From NCBI GenBank assembly GCA_032871835.1, contig CM065299.1:496001-560000 (forward strand): DNA of 64,000 nt, written 5' to 3'. The translations under genes were made by a program, and so were the position numbers. Of the stretch, positions 46,450 to 57,911 are shown piece after piece. Source of the stretch: Dipteronia dyeriana. Taxonomy: Eukaryota; Streptophyta; Magnoliopsida; Sapindales; Sapindaceae. The notes under the pieces were generated by a model. It saw only the letters and a list, made by a program, of their open reading frames with translations. It did no database searches and was not told the DNA's origin. Each line of letters starts with the position of its first letter. Within the stretch, counting starts at the first letter, position 1.

Positions 46450-46950
46450 TGATTTGTTGGGTATTTGGGCTTAAGTCTCAACTGAGAGACCTTTACGCTT
46501 CTTCGGTTGACCGGGGACGAGTGGTGAATGGCTACGACGACGACTGAACACCGACGAGTGAAGACCGGCGAGTGGAGAAGATGAGTGGAGCTTCAGTTGC
46601 AGAACGAGCTTTGCGCTTCGATTTGGCGAGTGGTGACGACCAGCGGGATGGTGACGGATGATGAAGAAAGTGGCGGGATGCCCACGCCTCCTCGTTTTGT
46701 GAAGGCCGCGTCGCCGAGCCAGATTAACGGCGGCAGAGAGATGGTGAGGGTGACGATCGAAGCAGCGGGATGGAGAGGGATGATGAATGAAGTCGCCAGA
46801 TGCCCACGCCACGCGTCCTCGATTCGTGAAGGTCGACGTCGATGACCCGGATTACCGACGAAGAGCAGCTTCACGACGATGATGGACGAATTGGGGGATC
46901 GGGTCAATCGGGATGCCTGGTAGGGAGGGTTAGGGCAATTGGGACGAATT
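46450..46950. other. GC-rich right subterminal region of the MULE
   Basis: Overlapping short open frames on both strands here are a composition effect (GACGACG, CGGCGAG, GATGATG words). Position upstream of the Ulp1-like gene suggests its promoter or leader. No protein is supported. Confidence 0.5.
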
Positions 46951-47411
46951 GGGGGTATTTCTCATTAAGGGTAATTTCATCTTTCAGGGGCATTTTTGCA
47001 ACTTTATGCCTATATAGGGTATATTTGCATTAGAGGTTCTCAGATTGGGCATTTTTACTAAAATCCCTTATTTATTTATAATTTAAAAGTTTAGTTTTGA
47101 TTAATTCATTTTTTTGATATGTTTTTTTGAATTAATTTTTTATGTGTTACTTTTGTTTAATTTAAAAATTACAATACAAAAATTATATTAGCTAATTATG
47201 TAATCGATTTTTAATAGTTTTCGGTTAATCTACCAGACGCGTTTTTTTCGTTTTTGTTTTCATTTTCAAAAACAGCCTTCAGTATATGCTACCAGACGCG
47301 TTTTCGAAATTCGAAATTCGAAACTGAAACCAAAAACACTGTTTTCATTTTTATTTTCATTTTTATTTTCAAAAAACAACAACTGAAAAACATTTACCGG
47401 ACGGGCTCTAA

Positions 47412-48081
47412 GATCCAAAAATTGGGCATATGTTTTTTGTTTTGTGTTTTGTGTTTTCTGCTTTCTGTTTTGTATATTCTTATTTAAAAATAAAAAATTG
47501 ATTTTAATATTTTTAGAACATAAAATCACAAAAAACATGTCGTTAGCAATTATCAAAAACAGTAATTTGAAAGAAAAAAAACCGTAAAAATACGTTCGTT
47601 AGTAGTACTGCAAAGTAAAAAAAAATTTGAAAAATATAAAAATAATTAATTAAAAATTAAAATTATATTATACCTAATATTTTTCTTTCACAAATATTTG
47701 TTATTTATTATTCTATTATACGGTAGAAATATTATAACATTATCTAAATTAATATCTAATTACATGCTGTGAGTGTCGAGTGTTAAATGTTGACAAACAA
47801 ACATAATTACAATCATTGTTTCTCTCTCTCTTATCTAATATCTTCCAACGAAATCTAGAGAGAAAATCTATTATCATCGCCAAATTCTTATTTCCTCTCG
47901 AATATTTTAAATCTGAAATATCGTCATGGGTTCCATCGACAAATTGTAGATGCTGGGTTTTGTTTTCTTGGTTTCACCAACAAATTGCAGGTGGCTGGGT
48001 TTTGTGGCTTGAGTTCCATCCACCAATCAACAAACGTGTGGTTTTCTTTTGTTGTCTTTTATTCATTATTTTGTCTTTGAA
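47412..48081. other. Upstream flank of the last UGT, unlike that of its duplicate
   Basis: Unrelated to the upstream flank of the UGT at 24117, except for about 40 bp next to the ATG. Contains two similar short segments (GCTGGGTTTTGT near 47952 and 47995). No TATA box in a good position was recognised. Confidence 0.5.
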
Positions 48082-49575
48082 ATGGAAAATTACAAGTCCT
48101 CCTGCAAATCTCATCCTCATGTTCTGGTCCTTCCATACCCAGCTCAAGGTCACATTAATCCAATGCTCCAATTTGCTAAACGTTTGGTTTCAAAAGGGAT
48201 CAAAGCCACATTAGTAACCACCATTTATCTATCCAAGTCCATACTTGTTGATCCTGAATGCTCAATAGCTGTTGAAACAATCTCTAATGGATTCGATGAT
48301 ATAGAGAACAGAAAACCTGAGAGCCCCGAAGAATTTTTTGAGAGTTTCAGGACCGTAGGATCACAGACATTGTTAATGTTGATGAAGAAACTTGAAGATA
48401 TTGGTCAGCCTGTCACTGTACTTGTCTATGATTCATTGTTTCCCTGGGCACTTGATGTGTGCAAGCAGTTTGGTGTACTCAAAGCTGTGTTTTTCACTCA
48501 AACTTGTGCTGTCAACAACGTATATTATCATGTCCACAAGGGACTTCTTCGGTTGCCAATTTCCGGGTCTGATCATGTTTCCATACCTGGATTGCCACCG
48601 CTTCGAGCTGCTTCCGAGACACCGTCTTTTGTCTACGAATCAGAAACAACACCCCCAGCTGTGCTTGATTTCATAATGAATCAATTCTCCAATGTTGATG
48701 AAGCAGACTGGCTGCTTTTCAACACTTTCTACAAGTTGGAAGAAAAGGTTCATTAATTAGCAATTTACCTTCTAAAAAGTTCTTATTTTGAGTATATATT
48801 TTGATCATTTGATATTAGAAATTTCTTGTTGTTTATGGTTTTATCTAATCATTAGGTTGTTGACTGGATGGCCAAAATCTGGAAATTGGGGACAGTTGGA
48901 CCAACTCTTCCATCTATGTACTTGGACAAACGACTTGAAGATGATAGAGACTATGGCATCAATCTTTATAAGCCAAAAACCAGTGCTTCCATGACTTGGT
49001 TGAATGACAAGCCTAGTGGTTCAGTGGTTTATGCTTCATACGGGAGCATTGCGGATATCAAACAAGAACAGATAGAAGAGTTGGCCTGGGGATTGAAAGC
49101 AAGCAAACACTATTTTTTGTGGGTTGTGAGGGAATCAGAGGAAAAAAAACTACCAAACAAGTTCAAAGAGGAGACATCAGATCAAGGTCTTGTTGTGAGT
49201 TGGTGCTCTCAATTGGAAGTCTTAGCACATGAGTCAGTAGGTTGCTTTGTCACACACTGTGGGCTGAATTCAGTTTTTGAAGCACTGAGTCTTGGAGTGG
49301 CAATGGTGGCTGTGCCTTATTGGGCTGACCAACCGACGAATGCCAAGTACGTTGAGGATGTTTGTGGGACTGGAATCAGAGCTCTGCCTGATGAGAAAGG
49401 CATTGTGAGAAGACAAGCTGTGGAGGAATGTATCAAGGAAGTCATGGAGGGAGAGAAGGGCAAAAGGATGAAGGAGAATACAGAGAAATGGAAGATTTTG
49501 GCTAGAGAGGCCATTGATGAAGGTGGAAGTTCTGATAAGGACATTAATGAATTTGTAGCCAAACTACTGCAATAG
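48082..49575 (+). CDS. UGT74-like UDP-glycosyltransferase, two exons (duplicate partner of 24117-25726)
   Basis: Exons 48082-48747 and 48856-49575 (108 bp intron, phase 0) give 461 residues, differing from the 24117 gene by a Tyr inserted at residue 4, one extra Ala near ETPSF, and scattered substitutions. Catalytic His is H24 and Asp is D117. PSPG position 22 is Leu (HCGLNS, L359), and the box ends YWADQ. The conserved FGS before the donor-binding helix reads YGS here. The intron lacks the MITE of its partner. Sequence similarity to the partner begins only about 40 bp upstream of the ATG, so the promoter was not copied or has been replaced. The frame is fully open. Expression is uncertain. 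Confidence 0.9.
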
Positions 49576-49699
49576 CTGTTTCGATTTCCTTTGTATCCCC
49601 CCGTTATTAGCCAAAAACTTTTACTATTACCTAAATATCCTCGTCGGAAAGTTGTAAATTTTCATTTTATTTCAATCAATCAAATTCCGAATGATGGTT

Positions 49700-49752
<53 letters not shown>

Positions 49753-50239
49753 ATTGATACATCATTAATGTTCCAAATATCCTTACAGATAATGAGAATC
49801 TATTTCTCTTCTTATATATGCTACTTCAAGGTTCATTAAAGAAGTATTATCACTATGTTATGTTAACTTAAGATAATTGAAAAGGGTATAGTATAGTTTG
49901 GTAGATTGGTGTTTGTTAAGTACATTTCCTGTATTAAAAACAAAGAAATTTCTTGTTAGATAAAATTAGACCGATCTATAAGAAAAAAACATCTTAAAAC
50001 TGAAAAATTCGTAAGCAATATTCATCCATAATATAATAATAATAAAAATAAAAAGATTCGTATCATTATTAAAGCAAGAGGAATTCTACTTTTTTGGTTA
50101 CAAAGTGAAAGATGATTGATCATCACTTTCTACTTTATATGATTGTGTTGTGTGTTATTGATTGATCATTCACTACTTTGAAAAGGGTTGTGGCTCGTCA
50201 AGGTAATGAAAAAAATTATATATTCATTATTCAATAGTA
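49576..50239. other. Intergenic with TA microsatellite
   Basis: The first 130 bases are shared with the 3' flank of the UGT at 24117. A TA run lies at 49704-49748. No gene seen. Confidence 0.5.
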
Positions 50240-50325
50240 TTACATATTAAACGAAGACTTGAACCCGGGTCTCTCGGGTGAGAGCCGAGTAACTTAACCA
50301 ACTAGACTACAACGGAATTTATTAG
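50240..50325 (-). ncRNA. tRNA-Glu(CTC)-like pseudogene or SINE head
   Basis: On the minus strand, 50315 downward reads TCCGTTGTAGTCTAGTTGGT, then an intact anticodon arm CTCGGCTCTCACCCGAG (anticodon CTC), then CCCGGGTTCAAGTC. The 5' half and anticodon arm match tRNA-Glu, with A box and B box present. The 3' half of the T arm and the acceptor strand are replaced by unrelated AT-rich DNA, so no cloverleaf closes. Either a truncated tRNA gene or the head of a tRNA-derived SINE. It lies about 250 bp upstream of the thioesterase start. Confidence 0.65.
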
Positions 50326-50574
50326 AGTACTGTTATATAAACATAAAAAACAAACACGAAAACATTTTTGGATTGGTCAACCAGGCTTCAAGTCTTCCTA
50401 CGGTTATGGAGGCAGATTATCTGGACAACGTAATTTCTGAGTAATAAATCACGATTATTGACTTCACCGACTTTTTTTTATTTTCTATAATTCATACCAT
50501 CCTAACCACAAAAACCATCATCAAAATTCCAGCTTTGATCACAGATCAATCAAAACTCAGTTTTCCCAAAAAAA

Positions 50575-52775
50575 ATGGAATTCAATTCTTCATCTCCCAG
50601 AACCATCCCTGTTGTCTCCACATTTGCTTCTCCATTTGAAAGCTCCTCTTCTTCTTCGGTCAGCAGGAAGCCGATAAGTTTGTGGCCTGGAATGTACCAT
50701 TCTCCAGTCACAGACGCTTTGTGGGATACAAGGTCAAAGGTCTTTGAGAGACTCTTTGACCCACCAAAAGATGCACCACCACAAAGTGAGTTATTAACCA
50801 AAACACCCTCTCAGAGCAGGACATCTATCTTCTACAACCTTTCAAGTGATTATATTCTGAGGGAACAGTATAGAGATCCATGGAATGATGTCAGGATTGG
50901 GAAGTTGCTTGAAGATCTTGATGCTTTGGCTGGTACTATTTCGTTCAAGGTACTGTGTATCTGCTTTTTATTTTTTAAATTTTTATTTATTTTTTTAAAC
51001 TGTTTTGGTGATTTTTTTTTAATGGGGTTTGTAATTATTATGTGGGTATTGCTTGAAATCCAGTTATCTGAATTGGGTTGTGACTGATTTTGTAAATGGA
51101 GTTGTGAATTGTTCTTGTGTGCTAAAATTTTAGTGATGACTGAGTTTCTATTTTGTGTACTGTTAAAATGAGTTACATCTTTTGTGCTTGCTTGCCTTCA
51201 CTGATCTTTTGTTTGTTGGTGAATTAGCACTGTTCCGATGATGATAGCACTACAAGGCCACTGTTACTCGTCACTGCTTCTGTCGACAAGATTGTCCTCA
51301 AGAAGCCGATTAGTGTTGACATTGATCTAAAAATAGTTGGTTCTGCCATATGGGTTGGGCGATCATCAATTGAAATTCAACTGGATGTCATTCAGTCCAC
51401 AAAAGGTACTTAATATTAAACAGACTACATTTTATGGAGAATTGCATAATATTCTTGTTAGATTTTTAGCTATATGGGTGATACTACTTCGTTTCTTATC
51501 AAACGAAAGAAAAACTAGAATGCAATATCGGATTCAACTCTATTGTGTATGTGGAGATATAATAGCCTTTTAATTGAATCTCAACATAATTATTTTTATT
51601 TACATGTGGAGATATGATGGCTTGCTAAAGGTGTTTTTGGGTCTGTAAAATATAGAAGTAGAACATATTTCTATGAAGCTTAGAGTTTTTCAGATAATTA
51701 GTAGTTTGCTTATTTCATTTAGGTATGTAAGGTTGACTTGAAAAGATTGTCTCGTTTTGCAGAGGGCACTGATGCCTTAGACTCAGTAGCTCTAACAGCC
51801 AACTTCATATTTGTGGCACGTGACTCTAAGACTGGAAAAGCTGCTCCAGTGAACCGGTTATCACCCCAAACTGAACGTGAAAAGTTTCTTTTTGAAGAAG
51901 CCGAAGCTAGAAGTAAATTGAGGAAAAGGAAGAGAGGAGGAGATAGAAAAGAATTTGAAAATGGGGAGGTAAATAGACTCGAGACATTGTTAGCTGAAGG
52001 ACGGATCTTCTGTGACATGCCAGCCTTGGCAGATAGAGACAGCATTCTTCTAAGAGATACCCGACTTGAAAACTCTTTGATTTGCCAGCCGCAGCAAAGG
52101 AACATCCATGGTCGAATATTTGGAGGGTTTTTATTGCACCGAGCATTTGAATTAGCTTTCTCAACAGCTTATGCCTTTGCCGGAATGGTTCCTTACTTTA
52201 TGGAAATCGATCATGTTGATTTCCTAAGACCTGTAAGTACTACCATATAAGTGTTGTGAACTGTTTCGTTTGTGAGTGTCAATTTCACCCATCTTTATTT
52301 TATCTAATGCAAAGAATATATTCTCCTGAGCAGGTAGACGTTGGAGACTTTCTGCGTTTTAAGTCTTGTGTTTTGTATACAAAACTCGAGAACCCTGATC
52401 AGCCTCTAATTAACATTGAAGTTGTTGCTCATGTTACGAGACCTGAGATCAGGTCCAGTGAGGTAGGCTTCTGCGGACTGCACCTTTGAATGGCCAAGAA
52501 GAGCCATTGATTTTCTCTTTAAAATTTCTTTCCATTTTCCACTAGTTTCTCAGATACGTTATTACAACTGTTATATCCATTTTTTTGTATCTATGAAACA
52601 GGTATCAAATGCATTTTATTTCACATTCACTGTACGTCCAGAGGCAAAGGCCAGCACGAATGGATTTAGGATTCGTAATGTGGTTCCAGGCACTGAGGAA
52701 GAAGCACGTCGTATTCTAGAGCGCATGGATGCCGCGGCCTTGCAATCAGGCAAATGCACGAGGATAGAAACATAA
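50575..52775 (+). CDS. Acyl-CoA thioesterase, ACOT9/10-like, double hotdog
   Basis: Five exons, 50575-50949, 51228-51405, 51763-52232, 52334-52462 and 52602-52775, join in frame by GT-AG introns to 441 residues. The first hotdog domain covers exon 1 end to exon 3 start (DALAGTISFK, SVDKIVLKKP, WVGRSSIEIQLDV). A charged linker follows (LRKRKRGGDRKEF). The second hotdog starts at NIHGRIFGGFLLHRAFELAF, the usual motif, and runs to RPEAKASTNG. This arrangement matches mitochondrial ACOT9/10-type enzymes, which hydrolyse acyl-CoA to free acid and CoA; a Ser-rich N-terminus could be a targeting peptide, but this is inference. It is tail to tail with the formin gene, 685 bp away. No lesions. Confidence 0.88.
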
Positions 52776-53460
52776 TATTCACACATAGAACTGTTAGCAA
52801 TGGAGCGTCTAGTAGTTGCAAAATTTGGAACAAACATAAGTTTGTAATAGCTCAATAATATTGGATTGCTTCTTGAATGTCTGGAGAGCTTAACACTTCC
52901 ATGATAATTGAATAAATGATTATACTGATTGATTGCAACTGTTGTATTATCATGTTCCTAATTTAAGATATGTTTAGCTATCTTATTGCAATGAAGTTGA
53001 TTTAAAGGTTTATTGAGATGTGAGAAATTTATAAATGCAGGATCCCCCACGATAATTATATACAGAATCACACACCTGAAACTTAATTCTTGCTTTAATG
53101 CATCTGAAATTAAGCTTGTTTTGAATGCAACATTGCAACATTTTAGCTTTTTACCAAACATCATATTTAGTTACAAATTCAGGGCCTTCTGCTTGTAACA
53201 GAAACATGTTGTCCTTGACTAAACAGTAAACACTAAACAGCACTCTTTTTAACATTAATTTTTTACAGGTTTACAAGACAACCAACTAATTTTACAGAGT
53301 TGCCTTATTTTCTCCAAAGAAAATCTCCTCCTGTATATTTATCTATAGGACACAACAGTTCCCAAAATCTTTTACATGGATTTATACATATACAAAAATG
53401 AAGAAAAATAAAAAAATAAATTACATAACCCGGGTTTATCCTAATACAGGCAATATATTG
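52776..53460. other. Convergent 3' regions of the thioesterase and formin genes
   Basis: Only 3' untranslated and intergenic sequence; an AATAAATG word at 52911 could be a poly(A) signal for the thioesterase. No other feature seen. Confidence 0.5.
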
Positions 53461-56400
53461 CTAATGGGGTGCGCTTTCATCATCGGAGGAACTATACTGC
53501 CGCCTTTCTTGGGATCCGGTGAAGGCTGCTTGTAACATTGGATTCACCGGAACTGGGAATTTATGGGCGGAACTAATTATTGTTCGCTCGTTTATCATAC
53601 CAACTTCTTTGCATACCCGATCAAGAGTTGTGACAAAGTCTCTCACCACCAAGAAGATCCTGAATGGATGCGCTTCTTCCTTGGCTGAGTTTCCGTGGAA
53701 GTACTCCGTGATCTCCTTCACTAGAGACAGAGCAACACTTTCCAGGGCTTGAATCCTTATCATGTCCTCCTCAGCCATTCTCATAAACCGGTTCATTGAC
53801 TCTGAAAATTTCTTTGTGCTATCGTCTAACCCCAGCGTTTCATTCAACCGCACAACCTCACTGATGTTACCAAGGCCTTTAGAAAGTTTGGCGACGTCAC
53901 TGCTAAGCACATCAGAATCCATGGCAGCAGCTTTCTTCACATTGGTGAGCTCTGAACTGAGACCAGAAACAACTTGCAAGCCAAGCTTCCTGCACTTGGC
54001 ATCTTCAGTTGCCGAGGAGTTTGGATTCTGATTTGAAAGACGGGCACCTTCTGTTCTAATCATTTCCTGCACAACAAAATGAAGCAGTGTGGTTTTTCCA
54101 TCTGCACCCTTGACATCAACAAGCTTGAGGAGCGTATCGAGTTTGAAAGCATGGGCATCACCACGGTTTGTCCCAACATTCATGCGGTTTCCAGTCTTGA
54201 GCACGGCCTCTAGAAGCTTCAAAAACATCCTACTATTTCTTAATTCTTCACAGGCAGCCTGTATAGATGAAAGAAAATACTGTAAGATTACACCAACAAT
54301 AATTGATGAACCCAGCAACAGCAATGTTAATCTTAACCCAAAATAAAGAATAGAAGGTTACAACATGTACTGATTTGAAATGATGAAGCAATTCGCACTT
54401 GCCTTTGGCTATATCTATGGACATGAACCGGACAGTTTTCTAAACATCGCATCATACATTCATGGGTTGATTTCATTCATTTTAAAGATGACAACAATAG
54501 CTTGATAGAAGAGCAAAAACAAGCAAACACAAATTGAAATGCTAGGCAATCCGATTTCTAAACTGCCAGTCGTCTAAGAACAAACATGAGAACCTAGGCC
54601 TTTTAAAGACTTCTCTTAAGCTGAGAGATAACTGAGACAGAGTACAGTTGAATTAGCTAATCATTTTCACTATTAAGAAAAGCAGGAGTATAAACAACCA
54701 ACAAAGAGACAGAGCAGAGAACAAGTAACTTACCTCCAGAGTTTCAAATGACCTTTTGAGGTATTCAACCTCGGATTCAAAGTTGGTTATGTACAGCATT
54801 GCATCGACCCTTTTAAATGCAAACGGTACATCAAGCACTGCCTTCAAAAATTTCTCAGCAGAACAAAGCTTGACTGGTGAGTCATCTTTGTAATCTTTCA
54901 ACTTACGTTCTTCTTCTTTAGTTGGAGCCATCTTCAATAAACTTTCAAGAAGTTCAGTTCCAAGTGTATCCGCATTACCTGTATACAAACAGATATTGGT
55001 TTAGTTGCACCCTTGATAAGTAGAAAATATAAAACTACTAGGATGATAATAAAATGTGTTTACAGAAAGCGAGCCTTCTAGTGCAACAAAAACAACAATG
55101 GGTTAGTTTTCAACAGAGATTTCAAAGACATACATTTCAAGATAGTAGTGAAAGCCAACAATACCACAACCAACAAGAATGAATTGAAACACCATCCCAA
55201 AATCAAACAAAACCAGTCTGCAACAAGGAAATATTTAGTAGAAACTAAACTCAAAACCACCCAGCTTATCATTTCTCTTCAACTTTTAAATAACGGTCAG
55301 CCAAAGTAACAGCTAGGCAGTGTAATCAAAGAGAGAACCCTTCATAGCATCTAAAATTTATGTCGAACATGAAATCCAAGACATTACACAAAGATCTAAC
55401 AGCATTAGATTATTCCAAATTATACATCAAATTTATGCGCTTTATGCAAAATAAACCATAGCAAATTCATAAACCTATGAATTAGAGCAAAAGGGCCCAT
55501 ACTAATAACTCTAAAGCTTCAATATACCTTCTAAAAGGGCTTCGCAAACTTCCTCTATGGTGACGTGCAGTGCCCTCAGCAAAATTGCAATGTTTTGTGC
55601 CTTTTTGGGGTCGAGGACTCTATTATCTTGGTTTGGAGAAGGAAGAACCGGGCGTGGAGTTGCTTGGTTTGGTTTCGTATTTGGAGTATTTACAACAAAC
55701 AGTGTTTCGATCATCTCCTCATTCAATCTGCAATCATCATCACAATTCAGTAAACTTAATCAAATAATCAAAACAAACTTAAAAATCAGCTAAACTATGG
55801 CAACACAATATAAAAAGAAAATTAAAACAAAATTCGAATATATAGTATGACTCAGAATCTTACTTAAACGAACTTGATCTAAGATGATCCCAAACCATTT
55901 CGCGATCAGAGCTAGCTCTCACTTTGTCCCAATGTAAAGGTTTCAACTTCGGTTTGGAAGCCTCCTCCTCAACACTCTCCAAAGTATTAGAACTTGATGT
56001 TAACTCAATTGGTGAAACTTTAGTTGGATTTTGGATCACAAAAGGCTTTGAAGGCGGTATTAGTGGAGGTGGCTGTGAGATTGGCTGACCGATAGGTGTC
56101 GTGACCACTGGTATTTCCCACTGTCTTCGTGTAGGCCGCGAACGAGCCGGAGGAGGTGGTGGTGGGGGCGGTGGTGGAGCCAGAGCCGATATGGGCTGCT
56201 CTAAAGCATCGTTAAGTCTCACAGGAGATGTAATCGAAATTCTTGGCGATGCATCTGAGCTTCTCACAGGTGAAGATGACAATGAAGACTGTTGTCTACT
56301 TTGATTCGAAACATTAGATATTCTCGGAGAAGCATTTTGACTTCTCTTTGAATCTCTTTCTGGTGATGTAGAAGCTGAAGACAGCGACGATCTAGGAGAT

Positions 56401-57911
56401 ACATCTGGACTCTTCTTCTTCTCCGGTGATGAAGAAGCTGAAACTGGAACCGAAACCGAAACCGCAGACCCAACAGCATTTGCATCCAAAAGATTCAAAC
56501 TTTTCGAAACTTCATCATCAGGGTTCTTCTCCAACATCTCCAGCTCTCTGTCTGGAGATGTAGAAGCCGAAGAAGAAATCGAAGACATTTTTGAAGACAC
56601 ATCTGGGTTCTTCTTCTCCAAGTTGATATTTTGAGTAGTCATGTATTCTCTATCAGGCGTAGTAGAAGCAGTAGTTGAAGAAGACAACACGTTTCGATTG
56701 AAAACATTGTAAGTTCTTGGTGACAATGTTATATCTGGCGATGTAGAAGCTATTGACAGTGACGGAGATCGTATGTTTCGATGGTGATCCGGTGAAGATT
56801 GCAGAGGCGACAACAACGCGAAAACTGACTGCGGAGGATGCTGCGGCGGAGCTGTATCTGAATATTTCGGATCCGATCTTATCCGGCTCGGACTTGCCGG
56901 AGGAGAAATGCTTGCCGACAGAGACCGAGAACTTGTAGACGAACACGAACAGCAACTAGACACACTGTTCCTCCTCCCTCCTCCGTCGACATCGTTCTCT
57001 AATGAGGCCACCGACGCCACCGTCGTCGTCGCGAACTCTCTTCTCGAACCCGATCCCAACGACACTCTCGGGGAGTAAAACTCTTCGTCTTCCTCCTCCT
57101 CCTCTCCCGCCGCAGCACTCGACACCGCCGTGGCGGCATTCCCAGGATTCTCGTTGAAACTAGCCTGTTGAGTGAGAAGCAACGGCGGCAACGGCCTCAG
57201 CTCCGGCGATTCACAGTGCGCATGCGAATTCGAACTCGCAATCACAGTAGCATCACCACCACAACCGTCATCACCAATCGCGCCGCTTCGCGAATTCACC
57301 AGAGTACCCAGATAGAGAAACTCAGAGCTTGAAGAAGTACGAGTTGCTCTCAGCTTCTGACTAGTAGTAGCGCTAATGTTATTGTTACTACTGCTTCGAG
57401 TGGTGGTCGTCTCACCATTCTGAGAATAAAAGGTATCTTTCTGGTCAATGAAACTCTTGCGTCGGCGTTTACGGCAGTAAAGGAAGACCAAGATGCCGGC
57501 GACAGCGACAGCGGAGAGGACGGAGGCGAGAGCGAGGATGAGAAGCTTCTGGGAATTGGGTTTGGGTTTGTTTGTAGAATGCGGGAGGATGAGGGAGGAG
57601 ATGTTAGCCGGGAATGACGCGAACGTGGCGGGTCCCGGTGGCGGAGGAGAAACCGGGTAGGACGGGAAAAACGGTGATTGATTAGGGGTAGAACCGGAAT
57701 TAGAAGAAGAGGAGGAAAACGGGAATTTGGGGTTAGCTGGCGGTGAAGGAGACGGCGGCGGAGATGGCGGAGGAAGAGACGGAGGTTGAGATGGAGGGAG
57801 GGAATTAAGAGGGAAAAAGGGTTGATGGAGGATCCTACGGTTAGCAATGGAGGTGCAAGTTAACTGGAGAGGTGAGTAGGTTAAGACCAAGAAGAAGAAG
57901 AAACAGAGCAT
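53461..57911 (-). CDS. FH1: Class I formin (FH1-like), four exons
   Basis: Exons 57911-55864, 55727-55528, 54978-54734 and 54258-53461 give 1096 residues, close to the length of FH1-type plant formins, with the usual four-exon layout. Order: signal peptide (about 1-24); Pro-rich extracellular part (35-65, 85-95) as in wall-anchored class I formins; one membrane span (about 123-145) followed by CRKRRRK; a long Ser-rich cytosolic linker; FH1 polyproline (ten Pro in [15 protein letters not shown]); and FH2 from about [10 protein letters not shown] to [11 protein letters not shown] and beyond, with the core [20 protein letters not shown]. Formins nucleate and elongate actin filaments using profilin-actin bound to FH1; class I members do so at the plasma membrane. 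The symbol is by family likeness, not proven orthology. Confidence 0.92.

Larger units (their letters stand above)
39141..47067. mobile_element. Kaonashi-type Mutator-like element (MULE) with transposase and Ulp1-like gene
   Basis: Inverted ends of about 100-117 bp begin GGGATTTTAGTAAAAATGCC on both sides (39141-39241 and 46951-47067) and share TGCAAATATACCCTAT and AAAAATGCCCC. Flanks ATATATATT (39132-39140) and TTATTTATT (47068-47076) match at 7 of 9 positions. Inside are a mudrA-like transposase on plus and a DUF1985/Ulp1-like gene on minus, tail to tail. MULEs with captured ULP-like genes are known in plants as Kaonashi elements; this copy fits that description. Confidence 0.85.
38542..47408. 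mobile_element. Harbinger-like non-autonomous element split by the Mutator-like element
   Basis: The outer arms 38542-39131 and about 47077-47408 belong together. The left end GGCCCCGTCC with CTGTTTTTCAG nearby faces the right end GGACGGGCTC with CTGAAAAACA nearby, each next to long CGTTTT/AAAACG-rich stretches (ACGCGTTT, TTTTCATTTT). Flanking TAA at 38539-38541 and 47409-47411 fits the three-base duplication of PIF/Harbinger elements. Without the 7.9 kb insertion the element would be about 0.9 kb. It has no coding capacity. Confidence 0.55.

Noticed and set aside
46471..46907. Overlapping open frames on both strands in a GC-rich stretch
   Set aside because: Composition effect in the MULE subterminal region; translations are low-complexity Arg/His/Ser-rich.
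5175..49575. A mixed biosynthetic gene cluster
   Set aside because: Only glycosyltransferase copies and transposons are present; no other pathway enzymes neighbour them, so a simple tandem array is the better description.
50240..50325. A functional tRNA-Glu gene
   Set aside because: The acceptor stem and the 3' half of the T arm do not pair, so no cloverleaf can form.
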